From the NCBI GenBank assembly GCA_023395755.1, contig JAEWYG010000047.1:1-13540 (forward strand): a stretch of 13,540 nt of DNA, given 5' to 3'. A program made the translations under genes and the position numbers. The notes beneath the pieces were generated by a model that did no database searches, had not been told where the DNA came from, and saw nothing but the letters and a program-made list of their open reading frames with translations. Below are positions 7,184 to 13,540 of the stretch, piece by piece. Origin of the DNA: Actinomycetes bacterium (lineage in GTDB: Bacteria > Actinomycetota > Coriobacteriia > Coriobacteriales > Eggerthellaceae). Every line of letters begins with the position of its first letter. Positions within the stretch are counted from its first letter, which is position 1.

Positions 7184-8788
7184 CTAGCTGCCGTCTAGCT
7201 GACGCGCTATACTTTCTCCCAAATCGATAAGCTCCTGCCGACCATGTACCCCGCATTTTGCATAAGTGCGTCGCAAGTGCGTATCCACCGTGCTCTTCGA
7301 AATAAAGAATTCCGAGGCAATGCGCTCGCCCGTACGCCCCTTTAAAGCGAATGGCAATATCTCAGCTTCTCGTTTTGATAAGCCAAAACGAGAAGCTATG
7401 AGCGCGCAGGCATCTTCAAAACGATCGGCGTCGCGCGCGATAACAGACAGCGCTCTAAAATCACGTTCAGTAAACAAAAAAAGATAAGCAAATAGCGCCG
7501 CAAAGCCCGCACATGCTACTACGACGTAAGGTGTCTCGCCAAAGCCTGCAATTGCATCTATCGCATTACCAAGCGCAATACCCGACACTTCACCAACGAA
7601 CAGCGCAGTAAAACCACGAGCAAAAGATTGAGCGGCATCTTGTCCGGTAATATAAGCCATCACCAAAAACAACGACACCAACACCGCAGAAAGACCCAGG
7701 TAACCCGCAAGAACAATAGCCTCACCAGGCACACCAAATTCGCCCAATACTGGCACGAAAAGAAAACCTGCCATCATCACTAATATAGCAAGACGATAAA
7801 CATCATCGAGCGGACCTTCCTGTTCTCCTTGCGGCGCCTCTGTTGCCGCAAGGACAGCACTATTCCCCGACGAATCGGATCCTAGTCTAGCTGCGGCCAA
7901 CAACTGCAAAGCAGCAACACAAAACACCACAAACAGCAACAATGTTGCTGGAATCGTAGGAGTAGACGCCATACCGGGGTCCGATCCATACGTTTCCATA
8001 AAGCCGGCCGCCAAGCCAAACAACACTGTTCCAGCAGCCATCTTCATCGACAGGCGCGCCGTCTCCTCACGTTCCTCAGACGTGGACAGCAAGACCCTCA
8101 ACGACAGAGGTTGGGTTTCTAGCTGTGTAACCACTACCTCTTCGCCACCCTTGATGGTATCTTCAGACATCGCGCGAACTACTACACTGGGTATCGTGGC
8201 ACCGCCTCCCCCATAGCGATGTTTGCTTCCTTCTTGCTTATTACGTGTTAGAGCGCAGAGCGCCCATGCACTACCAAGTGGCAGCAATTTCAACACCAAA
8301 GGTGCCGCATCTAAAGGAATAGCCGTAAAAGCAAAACATATGGTAGCGCCAAGCGCCGAACCTAAGAATACCTCGGGTACCGAATGTGCGATTGCTCGCC
8401 CACCCAAGACACGCCCCCAAGCTACAAGCATGAGACCCGACGGAAGGCCAACAAATACACTCTCTAAAATGATGTCACCAGCTGCAAGGGTTCCCGGAAG
8501 AAGAGGAACAAGGGATGCAACCACCAGTAGGGCAGCATAGCACCAGAGTAAGAGAGGTGCCAAAAGGGCACTACGAGCTTTAGGCGAAGCAATACGAAAG
8601 AGAGCAAATGCCAAAACCATGAAAAAAAGGGTTCCAAACAGATCGGCTCGCTCAAACGCAACAGGAACCGCCCCGAATGCACGATTGGCTCCCATATAGA
8701 ACAGCGAGAATGCAAAACCCTGATTACAGGCAAAGCCCACAACCGCACGCAAAGAGGGCTTGGCACCAGCATACACAAGCGAACGCAT
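7184..8788 (-). CDS. Membrane-anchored LuxR-family transcriptional regulator
   Basis: A 534-residue protein joining a multi-pass membrane domain to a LuxR-type DNA-binding domain. Residues 1 to about 450 contain many hydrophobic segments (roughly 10-12 helices) interrupted by a hydrophilic central loop with TRNKQEGSKHRYGGGG and TSEEREETARLS. The HTH spans about 469-525: GLSKREAEILPFALKGRTGE, IASEFFISKSTVDTHLRRTY and GVHGRQELIDL. No receiver domain is present, so the membrane part is the likely sensor; ligand and target genes are unknown. Start chosen at 8788 because AAAGGAGGGC lies directly upstream; the frame opens 34 codons earlier, but those codons read through that ribosome site. This architecture is widespread in Eggerthellales. 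In other loci it often controls a neighbouring gene; here the neighbours are a convergent phosphodiesterase and upstream tatA, neither obviously a target. Confidence 0.91.
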   Translation of the reverse strand: MRSLVYAGAKPSLRAVVGFACNQGFAFSLFYMGANRAFGAVPVAFERADLFGTLFFMVLAFALFRIASPKARSALLAPLLLWCYAALLVVASLVPLLPGTLAAGDIILESVFVGLPSGLMLVAWGRVLGGRAIAHSVPEVFLGSALGATICFAFTAIPLDAAPLVLKLLPLGSAWALCALTRNKQEGSKHRYGGGGATIPSVVVRAMSEDTIKGGEEVVVTQLETQPLSLRVLLSTSEEREETARLSMKMAAGTVLFGLAAGFMETYGSDPGMASTPTIPATLLLFVVFCVAALQLLAAARLGSDSSGNSAVLAATEAPQGEQEGPLDDVYRLAILVMMAGFLFVPVLGEFGVPGEAIVLAGYLGLSAVLVSLFLVMAYITGQDAAQSFARGFTALFVGEVSGIALGNAIDAIAGFGETPYVVVACAGFAALFAYLFLFTERDFRALSVIARDADRFEDACALIASRFGLSKREAEILPFALKGRTGERIASEFFISKSTVDTHLRRTYAKCGVHGRQELIDLGESIARQLDGS

Positions 8789-8893
8789 GCGCCCTCCTTT
8801 TTGAGAAACCGAATTACTAACGACCACCCATGATACCGCAAGCAACTCCTTCCATCCGAACACCAAAAAACCTCTCCTGCAAACAAGCACGGG

Positions 8894-8935
8894 AAAAGAC
8901 AGGTGCCCGTGCCAAGTAGGGCACGGGCACCTGTC
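8894..8935 (-). terminator. Intrinsic terminator downstream of tatA
   Basis: Arms 8898-8913 and 8920-8935 form a perfect 16-bp G+C-rich stem with a 6-base loop AAGTAG. On the minus strand the stem is followed by TTTT (8894-8897). It lies 72 bases past the tatA stop and about 110 bases before the LuxR start on the same strand, so it separates the two transcripts. The arm sequence GACAGGTGCCCGTGCC could also belong to a dispersed repeat family, which one window cannot tell. Confidence 0.75.
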
Positions 8936-9007
8936 CGAGCGCAGGGAGGGAGGAGCGCTCTTATTGGTACTTCTCGCACGACTAAAAGAGTCGGCGCAGG
9001 AAAATAG

Positions 9008-9298
9008 TTATGAAACGTTAGCTGCCTTGCGAGCCTTCACCGTTCTTGTCGCCTTCTGAGGAGCTGCTTCTTCAAGCGTCTCTACAGCGGTGGCGGTCTC
9101 TCCCGCCTCCTCTACCTCAACAATGCTTCCATCTTCTTCGGTTTCTTCAATCTTCTTTTCACCCAGACCTTCACGCAGGTTTTTCACTGTCGATCCAACA
9201 GCCTTGCCAAGCTTTGGCAAGTGCTTGGGGCCAAAGATAAGCAGAACAACGGCAAGAATAATAAGCAATTCGGGCATGCCCATACCAAGAATTTTCAT
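9008..9298 (-). CDS. tatA: Twin-arginine translocase subunit TatA
   Basis: Pore-forming subunit of the Tat pathway, which exports folded proteins. 96 residues: one N-terminal membrane helix (about 8-22, MPELLIILAVVLLIF), the conserved F22-G23 hinge followed by PKHLPKLG, an amphipathic helix to about residue 46 (GKAVGSTVKNLREGLGEKK), then an acidic Glu-rich tail and a basic C-terminus. This is the canonical TatA layout; TatB is possible but usually longer, with a different hinge region. ATG at 9298 was chosen; AGGAGG (9309-9314) lies 10 bases upstream, a slightly long spacing, and the frame up to 9325 offers only a start inside the ribosome site. tatC is not adjacent, so other Tat components must be encoded elsewhere. 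The gene reads away from a 437-base divergent region with repeated motifs and ends at a strong terminator. Confidence 0.9.
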   Translation of the reverse strand: MKILGMGMPELLIILAVVLLIFGPKHLPKLGKAVGSTVKNLREGLGEKKIEETEEDGSIVEVEEAGETATAVETLEEAAPQKATRTVKARKAANVS

Positions 9299-9352
9299 AA
9301 CGAGTGTGCCTCCTAAAGCAAGCAATCATAAACCCAAACGATTTGACACCTC

Positions 9353-9376
9353 GCAGTATGCCGATCAGCGTACTGC
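9353..9376. repeat. Imperfect palindrome upstream of tatA
   Basis: GCAGTATGC (9353-9361) and GCGTACTGC (9368-9376) are inverted copies differing at one position, separated by CGATCA. The two-fold symmetry and 24-base span suit a dimeric regulator's operator; a small RNA hairpin is the alternative. Confidence 0.45.
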
Positions 9377-9383
9377 TCGCCTA

Positions 9384-9434
9384 TCATGCAGATGCCTGAT
9401 TTTGTCATGCATGAGACTTTTTCTTTGTCATGCA
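9384..9434. repeat. Three TCATGCA direct repeats upstream of tatA
   Basis: TCATGCA occurs at 9384-9390, 9405-9411 and 9428-9434, with repeat starts 21 and 23 bases apart, about two helical turns. The last two share the longer core TTTGTCATGCA (9401-9411, 9424-9434), and the middle one is also the palindrome TCATGCATGA. The regular spacing suggests binding sites on one DNA face. Confidence 0.45.
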
Positions 9435-9735
9435 AAAGAATGATTAATGCGTATTGCCTGATCAATTGCTTGCTTGAAATTTTGAAAAGCACACTTTGAA
9501 AAACCACTGTGAGCATTCTGTACAAAAAAGATTATCGCACTATCGCTGTTTTCTACCTCAATTCATGAAGAAACGTTGCAGGTACTATGAGGAAGACGTG
9601 CGACGAATGTGATGCTTCACGTTATTTCGGCAAACCACACCACCAGGGACGTTGCCATTTCGATACCATACGAACCCGACGATCGTACCCACACTTCAAA
9701 CACACCCGAAACGGCCGTCAGGAAGGATGCTCCTT

Positions 9736-10482
9736 ATGGCATCTCGCGCACGAACGCTGCCGCTCGCACTTGTTGCGGCGCTCTCGCTACCCTTTGGGAT
9801 CGCTATATCCGTAACACAAGCAAGCGCTGCACCCCTCATTGAAGAGCGCAGCGCTTTGAGTGTTATCGCAGAAAACACACCTGCCTTTTCACTAGGTATT
9901 GCAGCAAACGACAACACTTCTACCTCTTCAATTCTCGTCGAAAAAAACAACACGCTTGAAAAGGCACGAGCGCTATACGAGAAAAAACAAGCAGAACTCG
10001 TAGCGACTGCCACGGCGCAACGTACAGATAAAGTACTCTCCTACGATGCAGCACTCATCTCCCAGATTGGCAACCAATCTGCAGGAGGACACACCATTTG
10101 CTGCCCTGGTTACGCTTGCGCCTATGGAGACGCCATACTAACCGGACAGGCTCGTGACCATTCATTTTACGGATGCGGTAGCTGCACCTGGCCAGGTTGG
10201 GGTGGTGGAAATTCTTCATTTCGCTCACTCGGTTCAGACGCAGCCATGCTGCGCGAAGCCTATGACGAAATAGCTGCCGGACGCCCAACCATCATGCACG
10301 TATCTGGCCCCTACGGCGAACACTGGATTTGCCTTATGGGTTATCAGAACGCCATCAACCCCGATGCGCTCACCTTGGATAACTTCATCGCACTCGACCC
10401 AGCAAACGGTCAGGAAGTCGTGGCCTCGTATCGCTATACGCCTTACGGCGATGCCTGTCAACATGTATCGGATCTGCGCTAA
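9736..10482 (+). CDS. Secreted cysteine-rich protein, probable C39/papain-like cysteine peptidase fold
   Basis: A 248-residue exported protein. A Sec-type signal peptide is clear: basic MASRAR, hydrophobic core to about residue 25, and a likely Ala-x-Ala cleavage after QASA (residue 31). There is no twin-arginine motif. A Ser/Thr- and Glu/Lys-rich stretch (about 32-100, with a short helix TLEKARALYEKKQAELV) precedes a compact domain: GGHTICCPGYACAYGDAI (117-134), FYGCGSCTW (144-152), RPTIMHVSGPYGEHWICLMG (183-202) and FIALDPANG (217-225). The order Cys, then His (H196 in GEHW), then Asp (D221 in LDP) matches C39-like cysteine peptidases, with C122 or C123 as candidate nucleophile. Seven cysteines in the mature part suggest disulfides. 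Start chosen at 9736 because AGGAAGG (9720-9726) lies 9 bases upstream; ATG at 9727 abuts that site. Substrate is unknown; the peptidase call is inference from motif order. Confidence 0.6.
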   Translation: MASRARTLPLALVAALSLPFGIAISVTQASAAPLIEERSALSVIAENTPAFSLGIAANDNTSTSSILVEKNNTLEKARALYEKKQAELVATATAQRTDKVLSYDAALISQIGNQSAGGHTICCPGYACAYGDAILTGQARDHSFYGCGSCTWPGWGGGNSSFRSLGSDAAMLREAYDEIAAGRPTIMHVSGPYGEHWICLMGYQNAINPDALTLDNFIALDPANGQEVVASYRYTPYGDACQHVSDLR

Positions 10483-10500
10483 ATACAAACCTGAAACACC

Positions 10501-10540
10501 ATCTCCTTAAAACAGAACTGCATTTTTGTTCTAAGGAGAT
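10501..10540. terminator. Bulged inverted repeat between convergent genes, possible bidirectional terminator
   Basis: ATCTCCTTA (10501-10509) pairs exactly with TAAGGAGAT (10532-10540), and GAAC (10515-10518) with GTTC (10528-10531), leaving a 5-base AAACA bulge on one arm. It lies 18 bases after the secreted-protein stop and 43 bases after the ribF stop. A T5 run sits in the loop rather than after the stem, so it is not a textbook terminator. Its position between two converging 3' ends favours transcript ending or 3'-end protection. Confidence 0.45.
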
Positions 10541-10583
10541 AAACTTTACAAGCCCAGACAGCCCAACAGACCTCACGCACGTT

Positions 10584-11507
10584 CTAGAGATTCTGCCTTA
10601 CCCAGGAAATATTATCCTTAACCGTGGCAATAAGCTCATTGATGTCGTCAAACTTTCGCATAGCACGTAACCATTGCAGAAACTCAACCTTAATAGCAGA
10701 GCCATATAAATCGCCATCAAAATCAAGTAAATGGACTTCGCATGTTGCTGTCGCGCGGTCGACAAAAGTAGCAGGAACACCCACGTTTACCGCCGCCTTG
10801 TATCGAATTCCGTTCACCGTAGCCCAGGCTGCATATACACCATCACCCAACGCTCGCAACTGATCAGAAACTTTAAGGTTAGCGGTACGAAATCCGAAAT
10901 CACCCCCTTCGCCACGTCCCGGCTCCACCGTGCCGGTTATGAAATAGGCACGAGTAAGCAAGCGATTTGCCTCCGTAATATCACCTTGAGCCAAGAGTAA
11001 TCGAATGCGTGTTGCAGTAACCGGAGCCCCGTCCTCACTCTCGAGGTCGTGGGCATTAATCAGGGTACCCATTCGAGCACCCCAGGTATCCAACTCGCGT
11101 ACCGAGCCACCTGCTCGTGCGCCAAACCGGAAGTCGTAGCCCACATGCAAATGAGCCGGTACCTGACCATCAAACGTTGCCTCAAGAAAGGCTTCAGGCG
11201 AAAGTGACGAGAACGTGTCCGTAAAAGGCAAAACTACTACCGCGTCTACCCCCGTAGAAGCCAGCATAGTTAGACGCTCGTCGTTGGTCATAAGCTTTTT
11301 TAGGCGTTGAGGATGAAATACCTCATCGGGATCAATATCGAAAGTGAGAGCAATACTGGTACCGCCATTTTCATGCGCCGTCTGCTGAGCTTGAGCCAGT
11401 AAAAATCGATGTCCCATATGAACGCCATCAAACACCCCAAATGCACACGAAGAGTCCTTGAAGAAGTGATGATCGAACGAATCGTCAACCCTATATATCT
11501 CCGCCAC
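10584..11507 (-). CDS. ribF: Bifunctional riboflavin kinase / FAD synthetase RibF
   Basis: Phosphorylates riboflavin to FMN and adenylylates FMN to FAD in the cytoplasm. 307 residues, typical size. The N-terminal FMN adenylyltransferase domain shows G24-VFDGVHMGH33, TFDIDPDEVF (55-64), GYDFRFGARAGG (123-134) and TATRIRLLLAQGD (164-176). The C-terminal flavokinase shows GTVEPGRGEGGDFGFRTANL (192-211), NVGVPATF (241-248) and CEVHLLDFDGDLYG (256-269). The kinase motif normally reads close to GRxLGFPTAN; here Pro is replaced by Arg and the usual Arg before it by Gly. The start is GTG at 11507: it puts G24 where the family expects it, AGGGGTG lies just upstream, and it overlaps the truB 3' end by 17 bases. 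Upstream ATGs would overlap truB by about 80-110 bases. Last gene of the nrnA-truB-ribF run. Confidence 0.95.
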   Translation of the reverse strand: MAEIYRVDDSFDHHFFKDSSCAFGVFDGVHMGHRFLLAQAQQTAHENGGTSIALTFDIDPDEVFHPQRLKKLMTNDERLTMLASTGVDAVVVLPFTDTFSSLSPEAFLEATFDGQVPAHLHVGYDFRFGARAGGSVRELDTWGARMGTLINAHDLESEDGAPVTATRIRLLLAQGDITEANRLLTRAYFITGTVEPGRGEGGDFGFRTANLKVSDQLRALGDGVYAAWATVNGIRYKAAVNVGVPATFVDRATATCEVHLLDFDGDLYGSAIKVEFLQWLRAMRKFDDINELIATVKDNISWVRQNL

Positions 11508-12507
11508 GAGACACCCCTGTCTGAAACACGCATCGCGCCTTAAACTGATCGCGACTCTTATCGTACTCATAGAGCGCCACCAGGCGGTTTTCCGCAATAA
11601 TTGCTATGATCTCCCCGGCGTACGGCTCCTCACAACTCTCACGTACTCCTGCTGTACAGGCGCAAAATTCGGCTTCGAGCGACGCACGACGCCGCTCGAA
11701 CAGTGTTGTCGTGCAAGCAGAAAGCGCATTACCGTTACCTACTACGGTCGCAAGCGCGCCTTCAACATAAGCAAAACGCACACCCAATAGACGCACAGGA
11801 TCAAGAGCAGCCCGCTCCTTCTCCTGCTCAAGCGCTTCTAGCGACAAACACTCTTCAAGCTGCAGCAAACCCAGTTGTGTGCGTTCAAGCGCAGCAACAT
11901 GCGCCGGACAACCTAGTGCTACGCCAGCATCACGGGCAAGTGCCCGAATATACGTACCCTTCGACACCCGAAATTCCACATCCCAAAAAGGACGCACACC
12001 GTCTGCTTCACCATCTGACACATCTAGCAAGCAAGCCTCATACACCTCAATATCACGCGGTGTCAATTCAATGATGGTACCTTGTCGAGCGGCTTCGTAA
12101 GCCTTTTTTCCGCCAACTTTAATAGCCGAATATGCCGGTGGCATCTGCTTGCGTGCGCCAACGAGTCCCGAAACAAATTCTGTCGCAAACGCTGGGTCAG
12201 TAACCCGCGTTGGCACGTCACCCGTACGCACAATCTCACCCTCGGCATCATCGGTAGTAGTAGATGCCCCGAACGCGATACGCACACGATAACATTTGTC
12301 ATGACCAACCAGATAAGCATCTAAACGTGTAGCTGGCCCAACACAGATAGGCAGCACCCCTGTTGCCATGGGATCGAGGGTACCGGTATGCCCTACTCGA
12401 CGTTCACCAAATATGCGACGACAAACATTCACCACATCATGCGAGCTCATGCCCGCAGGTTTATCTACTCCCACAATCAGCGAGAGCCCTGAAGTTCCTC
12501 GCTTCAC
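11491..12507 (-). CDS. truB: tRNA pseudouridine(55) synthase TruB
   Basis: Isomerises U55 to pseudouridine in the T-arm of tRNAs and is also a tRNA chaperone in E. coli. 338 residues, slightly longer than the usual 300 or so, mostly through a C-terminal extension. Motifs: VDKPAGMSSHDVV (14-26), RVGHTGTLDPMATGVLPICV (37-56) with catalytic D45, KCYRVRIAFG (71-80), STTTDDAEGEI (82-92), PPAYSAIKVGGKKAYEAAR and VSKGTYIRALARDAG. The C-terminal end (AGEIIAIIAENRLVALYEYD) may form a PUA-like strand set. The start codon is GTG at 12507, overlapping the nrnA stop as GTGA, with GGAGGG (complement of 12517-12522) 9 bases upstream. Genes on both sides overlap it, so all three are probably made from one coupled message. 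Confidence 0.97.
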   Translation of the reverse strand: MKRGTSGLSLIVGVDKPAGMSSHDVVNVCRRIFGERRVGHTGTLDPMATGVLPICVGPATRLDAYLVGHDKCYRVRIAFGASTTTDDAEGEIVRTGDVPTRVTDPAFATEFVSGLVGARKQMPPAYSAIKVGGKKAYEAARQGTIIELTPRDIEVYEACLLDVSDGEADGVRPFWDVEFRVSKGTYIRALARDAGVALGCPAHVAALERTQLGLLQLEECLSLEALEQEKERAALDPVRLLGVRFAYVEGALATVVGNGNALSACTTTLFERRRASLEAEFCACTAGVRESCEEPYAGEIIAIIAENRLVALYEYDKSRDQFKARCVFQTGVSRGGDI

Positions 12508-13520
12508 GACGTATAGCCCTCCATGTCGTTCTCGCCTAGAGCTTCATCCAATAGATTGCAAACGCGCTCCACCGCTGTTTCAATAGATCCCGAAATGGTA
12601 AACCCAGCCGCAGCCTTATGGCCACCACCATTCATCGTACGCGCGAGTGCCGCCACATCTGTGTCGTCTTTTGCCCGAAAGCTACCACGTACGGAATCGG
12701 GCTGTTCGCGTAGTACACAGGCTACGCGCACGCCACTCAACGAACGTAAGGCATCGATAACTGGCTCGGCATCGGCTTTTACCGCGCCGAGGCGTTCAAA
12801 ATCGTCTAATCCGAGCCAACTGAGAACATAAGATCCGTCTGAAGCGAAACGAGCGCGCTCAACAACAAGAGCTTCCAACTGAACGGAAGGTAAGGTACGA
12901 CTCTGAAAAATATCACGCGACACTTTCGCCGGCTCTGCACCCGCTTCGACCATGGCGGCAGCCGCAGCCAACGCCGCATAGTCGGTATTTTGATACTGGA
13001 AGCGGCCCGTATCGGTAACTAAACCGGTATAGCAGCACGTCGCTATTGCGCCCGAACGGTCAGCACCCATAAGCCCCGCAAGCTCCCATACCAACATGGT
13101 GGTTGAAGCTACATCCGGATCTACATAAGCCAATTCGGTCATACGCCCATCAGTCGCATGATGATCAATGGTGGCAGAATACTCGCACTTATTCAGCAAA
13201 TGCACAGCCGCCGAGTTCATGCGGTCGCGTGTGGGGACATCTACTGCAATGAACGTATTTGCAGCACCGGCGTATCCCGGAGCCGGCAGAAGTTCGTCTG
13301 CTCCGGGTAGAAACGACAGCCGAGCATCAATAGGCTCATCTTTCGCCAAAAGACATACCGCCTGCTTGCCAACAGATCGCAGCGCATGCATGAGTGCAAG
13401 CTGTGATCCTAGGCAATCACCGTCAGGGCTTACATGTCCACAGATAACGAAGTTGTCATGTGCAAGCAAAAACTCTGCAAGCTCGCTCAAGTCGATATTC
13501 GTTTGGGGCGTAACACTCAT
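12504..13520 (-). CDS. nrnA: DHH-family phosphoesterase NrnA (nanoRNase / pAp phosphatase)
   Basis: Degrades 2-5-nucleotide RNA fragments and, in characterised members, 3'-phosphoadenosine 5'-phosphate. 338 residues. DHH domain: GHVSPDGDCLGSQLAL (28-43; H29, D33, D35), IAVDVPTRDR (D94), TIDHHATDG with the DHH triad at 119-121, and TGLVTDTGRFQYQN (D170). The C-terminal DHHA1 substrate-binding domain shows SVRGSFRAKDDTDVAALART and NGGGHKAAAGFTI (297-309). All metal ligands are in place. ATG at 13520 has AGGAG (13528-13532) 7 bases upstream, and overlaps an upstream frame ending as ATGA. Position between a presumed rbfA-like gene and truB matches the common infB-rbfA-nrnA-truB-ribF order. Confidence 0.95.
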   Translation of the reverse strand: MSVTPQTNIDLSELAEFLLAHDNFVICGHVSPDGDCLGSQLALMHALRSVGKQAVCLLAKDEPIDARLSFLPGADELLPAPGYAGAANTFIAVDVPTRDRMNSAAVHLLNKCEYSATIDHHATDGRMTELAYVDPDVASTTMLVWELAGLMGADRSGAIATCCYTGLVTDTGRFQYQNTDYAALAAAAAMVEAGAEPAKVSRDIFQSRTLPSVQLEALVVERARFASDGSYVLSWLGLDDFERLGAVKADAEPVIDALRSLSGVRVACVLREQPDSVRGSFRAKDDTDVAALARTMNGGGHKAAAGFTISGSIETAVERVCNLLDEALGENDMEGYTS

Positions 13521-13540
13521 GCGTGCGACTCCTGCTCTTC
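13517..13540 (-). CDS. 3' end of the upstream operon gene (partial; rbfA by context only)
   Basis: The last 24 bases of the window read on the minus strand as EEQESHA followed by TGA, which overlaps the nrnA ATG as ATGA. Too little is present to identify the protein. The following genes suggest rbfA (30S ribosome-binding factor), which commonly precedes nrnA and often has an acidic tail. That identity is inference only. Confidence 0.4.
   Translation of the reverse strand, partial: EEQESHA

Larger units (their letters stand above)
9299..9735. other. 437-base divergent intergenic region between tatA and the secreted C39-like gene
   Basis: No coding sequence is supported here. The tatA side holds AGGAGG (9309-9314, minus), a possible TATGAT -10 box (9325-9330, minus), a 24-bp imperfect palindrome (9353-9376) and three TCATGCA repeats (9384-9434). 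The middle is A+T-rich (about 9434-9570). The right part (about 9590-9720) is C/A-rich, probably untranslated leader of the downstream gene, and ends with AGGAAGG. Short open frames starting at 9587 and 9609 lack ribosome sites and overlap the real gene out of frame. Confidence 0.6.

Noticed and set aside
8789..8890. 34-residue N-terminal extension of the LuxR protein
   Set aside because: Its last codons are the AAAGGAGGG ribosome site of the 8788 start and the upstream sequence is not typical of the family.
8223..8979. Long overlapping frames on both strands in the LuxR region
   Set aside because: Out-of-frame shadows of the LuxR membrane domain; hydrophobic composition comes from the real gene.
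9343..9348. Perfect TTGACA on the plus strand as a -35 box for the secreted gene
   Set aside because: No -10-like hexamer follows at 15-19 bases, and it is nearly 400 bases from the start codon.
9313..9525. Minus-strand 70-codon frame upstream of tatA
   Set aside because: No ribosome site and no protein-like pattern; it runs over the repeats and palindrome and into the tatA ribosome site.
9587..9814. Cys/His-rich open frame (75 codons) that looks like a small zinc-binding protein
   Set aside because: It has no convincing ribosome site, overlaps the secreted-protein gene out of frame, and its Cys/His content follows from the other frame's composition.
9736..9830. Twin-arginine signal peptide on the secreted protein, which would link it to tatA
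   Set aside because: The N-terminus has single arginines (SRAR) and no consecutive RR with the Tat consensus; it looks like a Sec signal.
1..13540. CRISPR array, tRNA, rRNA, integrase, phage or insertion-sequence genes
   Set aside because: No repeat-spacer pattern, no tRNA-like cloverleaf noticed and no transposase or integrase motifs in any convincing frame.

Overview
The window looks like chromosomal DNA from an anaerobic actinobacterium of class Coriobacteriia, most likely Eggerthellales. Reasons: base composition looks near 50% G+C; there is a LuxR-type regulator whose N-terminal half is a long multi-pass membrane domain, an architecture strongly expanded in Eggerthella, Slackia and relatives; and there are Shine-Dalgarno sites and GTG starts throughout. 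A Cryptobacterium-like genome would fit, but that is a guess. No rRNA, tRNA, CRISPR array, integrase or intact insertion sequence was seen. The region is mostly core genome with a few accessory genes.

Layout. 45-1426 (minus): a two-gene membrane operon, NfeD-like protein then SPFH/band-7 protein, joined by a TAATG overlap. 1517-3616 (minus): a small two-helix membrane protein followed closely by DNA primase dnaG, behind a TATACT -10 box. 3859-5037 (plus): a protein resembling the bacterial release-factor-like (baeRF) families. 5151-6398 (plus): an HD-domain dGTPase-like nucleotide hydrolase with a 16-bp hairpin in its probable leader. 6377-6553 (minus): the short C-terminal relic of a LuxR regulator. 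6608-7150 (plus): a YfcE-type metallophosphodiesterase. 7184-8788 (minus): the intact membrane LuxR regulator. 9008-9298 (minus): tatA, followed by a strong intrinsic terminator at 8894-8935. 9299-9735: a 437-base divergent intergenic region with repeated motifs. 9736-10482 (plus): a secreted cysteine-rich C39/papain-like protein. 10501-10540: a bulged inverted repeat between convergent genes. 10584-13540 (minus): a tightly coupled core operon, [unseen upstream gene]-nrnA-truB-ribF.

How the genes work together. The right-hand operon is the translation and RNA-maturation block that in many bacteria follows infB and rbfA: nanoRNA/pAp turnover (NrnA), tRNA psi-55 formation (TruB) and FMN/FAD synthesis (RibF). 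DnaG and the dGTPase-like enzyme both concern DNA replication and nucleotide pools but are not in one operon. The baeRF-like protein is a candidate ribosome-associated factor. The LuxR protein, its relic, the secreted cysteine-rich protein and the repeats upstream of tatA form the accessory part.

I did not find an obviously new multi-gene system. The most interesting items are the secreted C39-like protein with its long divergent control region, the baeRF-like protein, the LuxR relic beside an intact paralogue, the hairpin leader of the dGTPase-like gene, and the unusual flavokinase motif in RibF.
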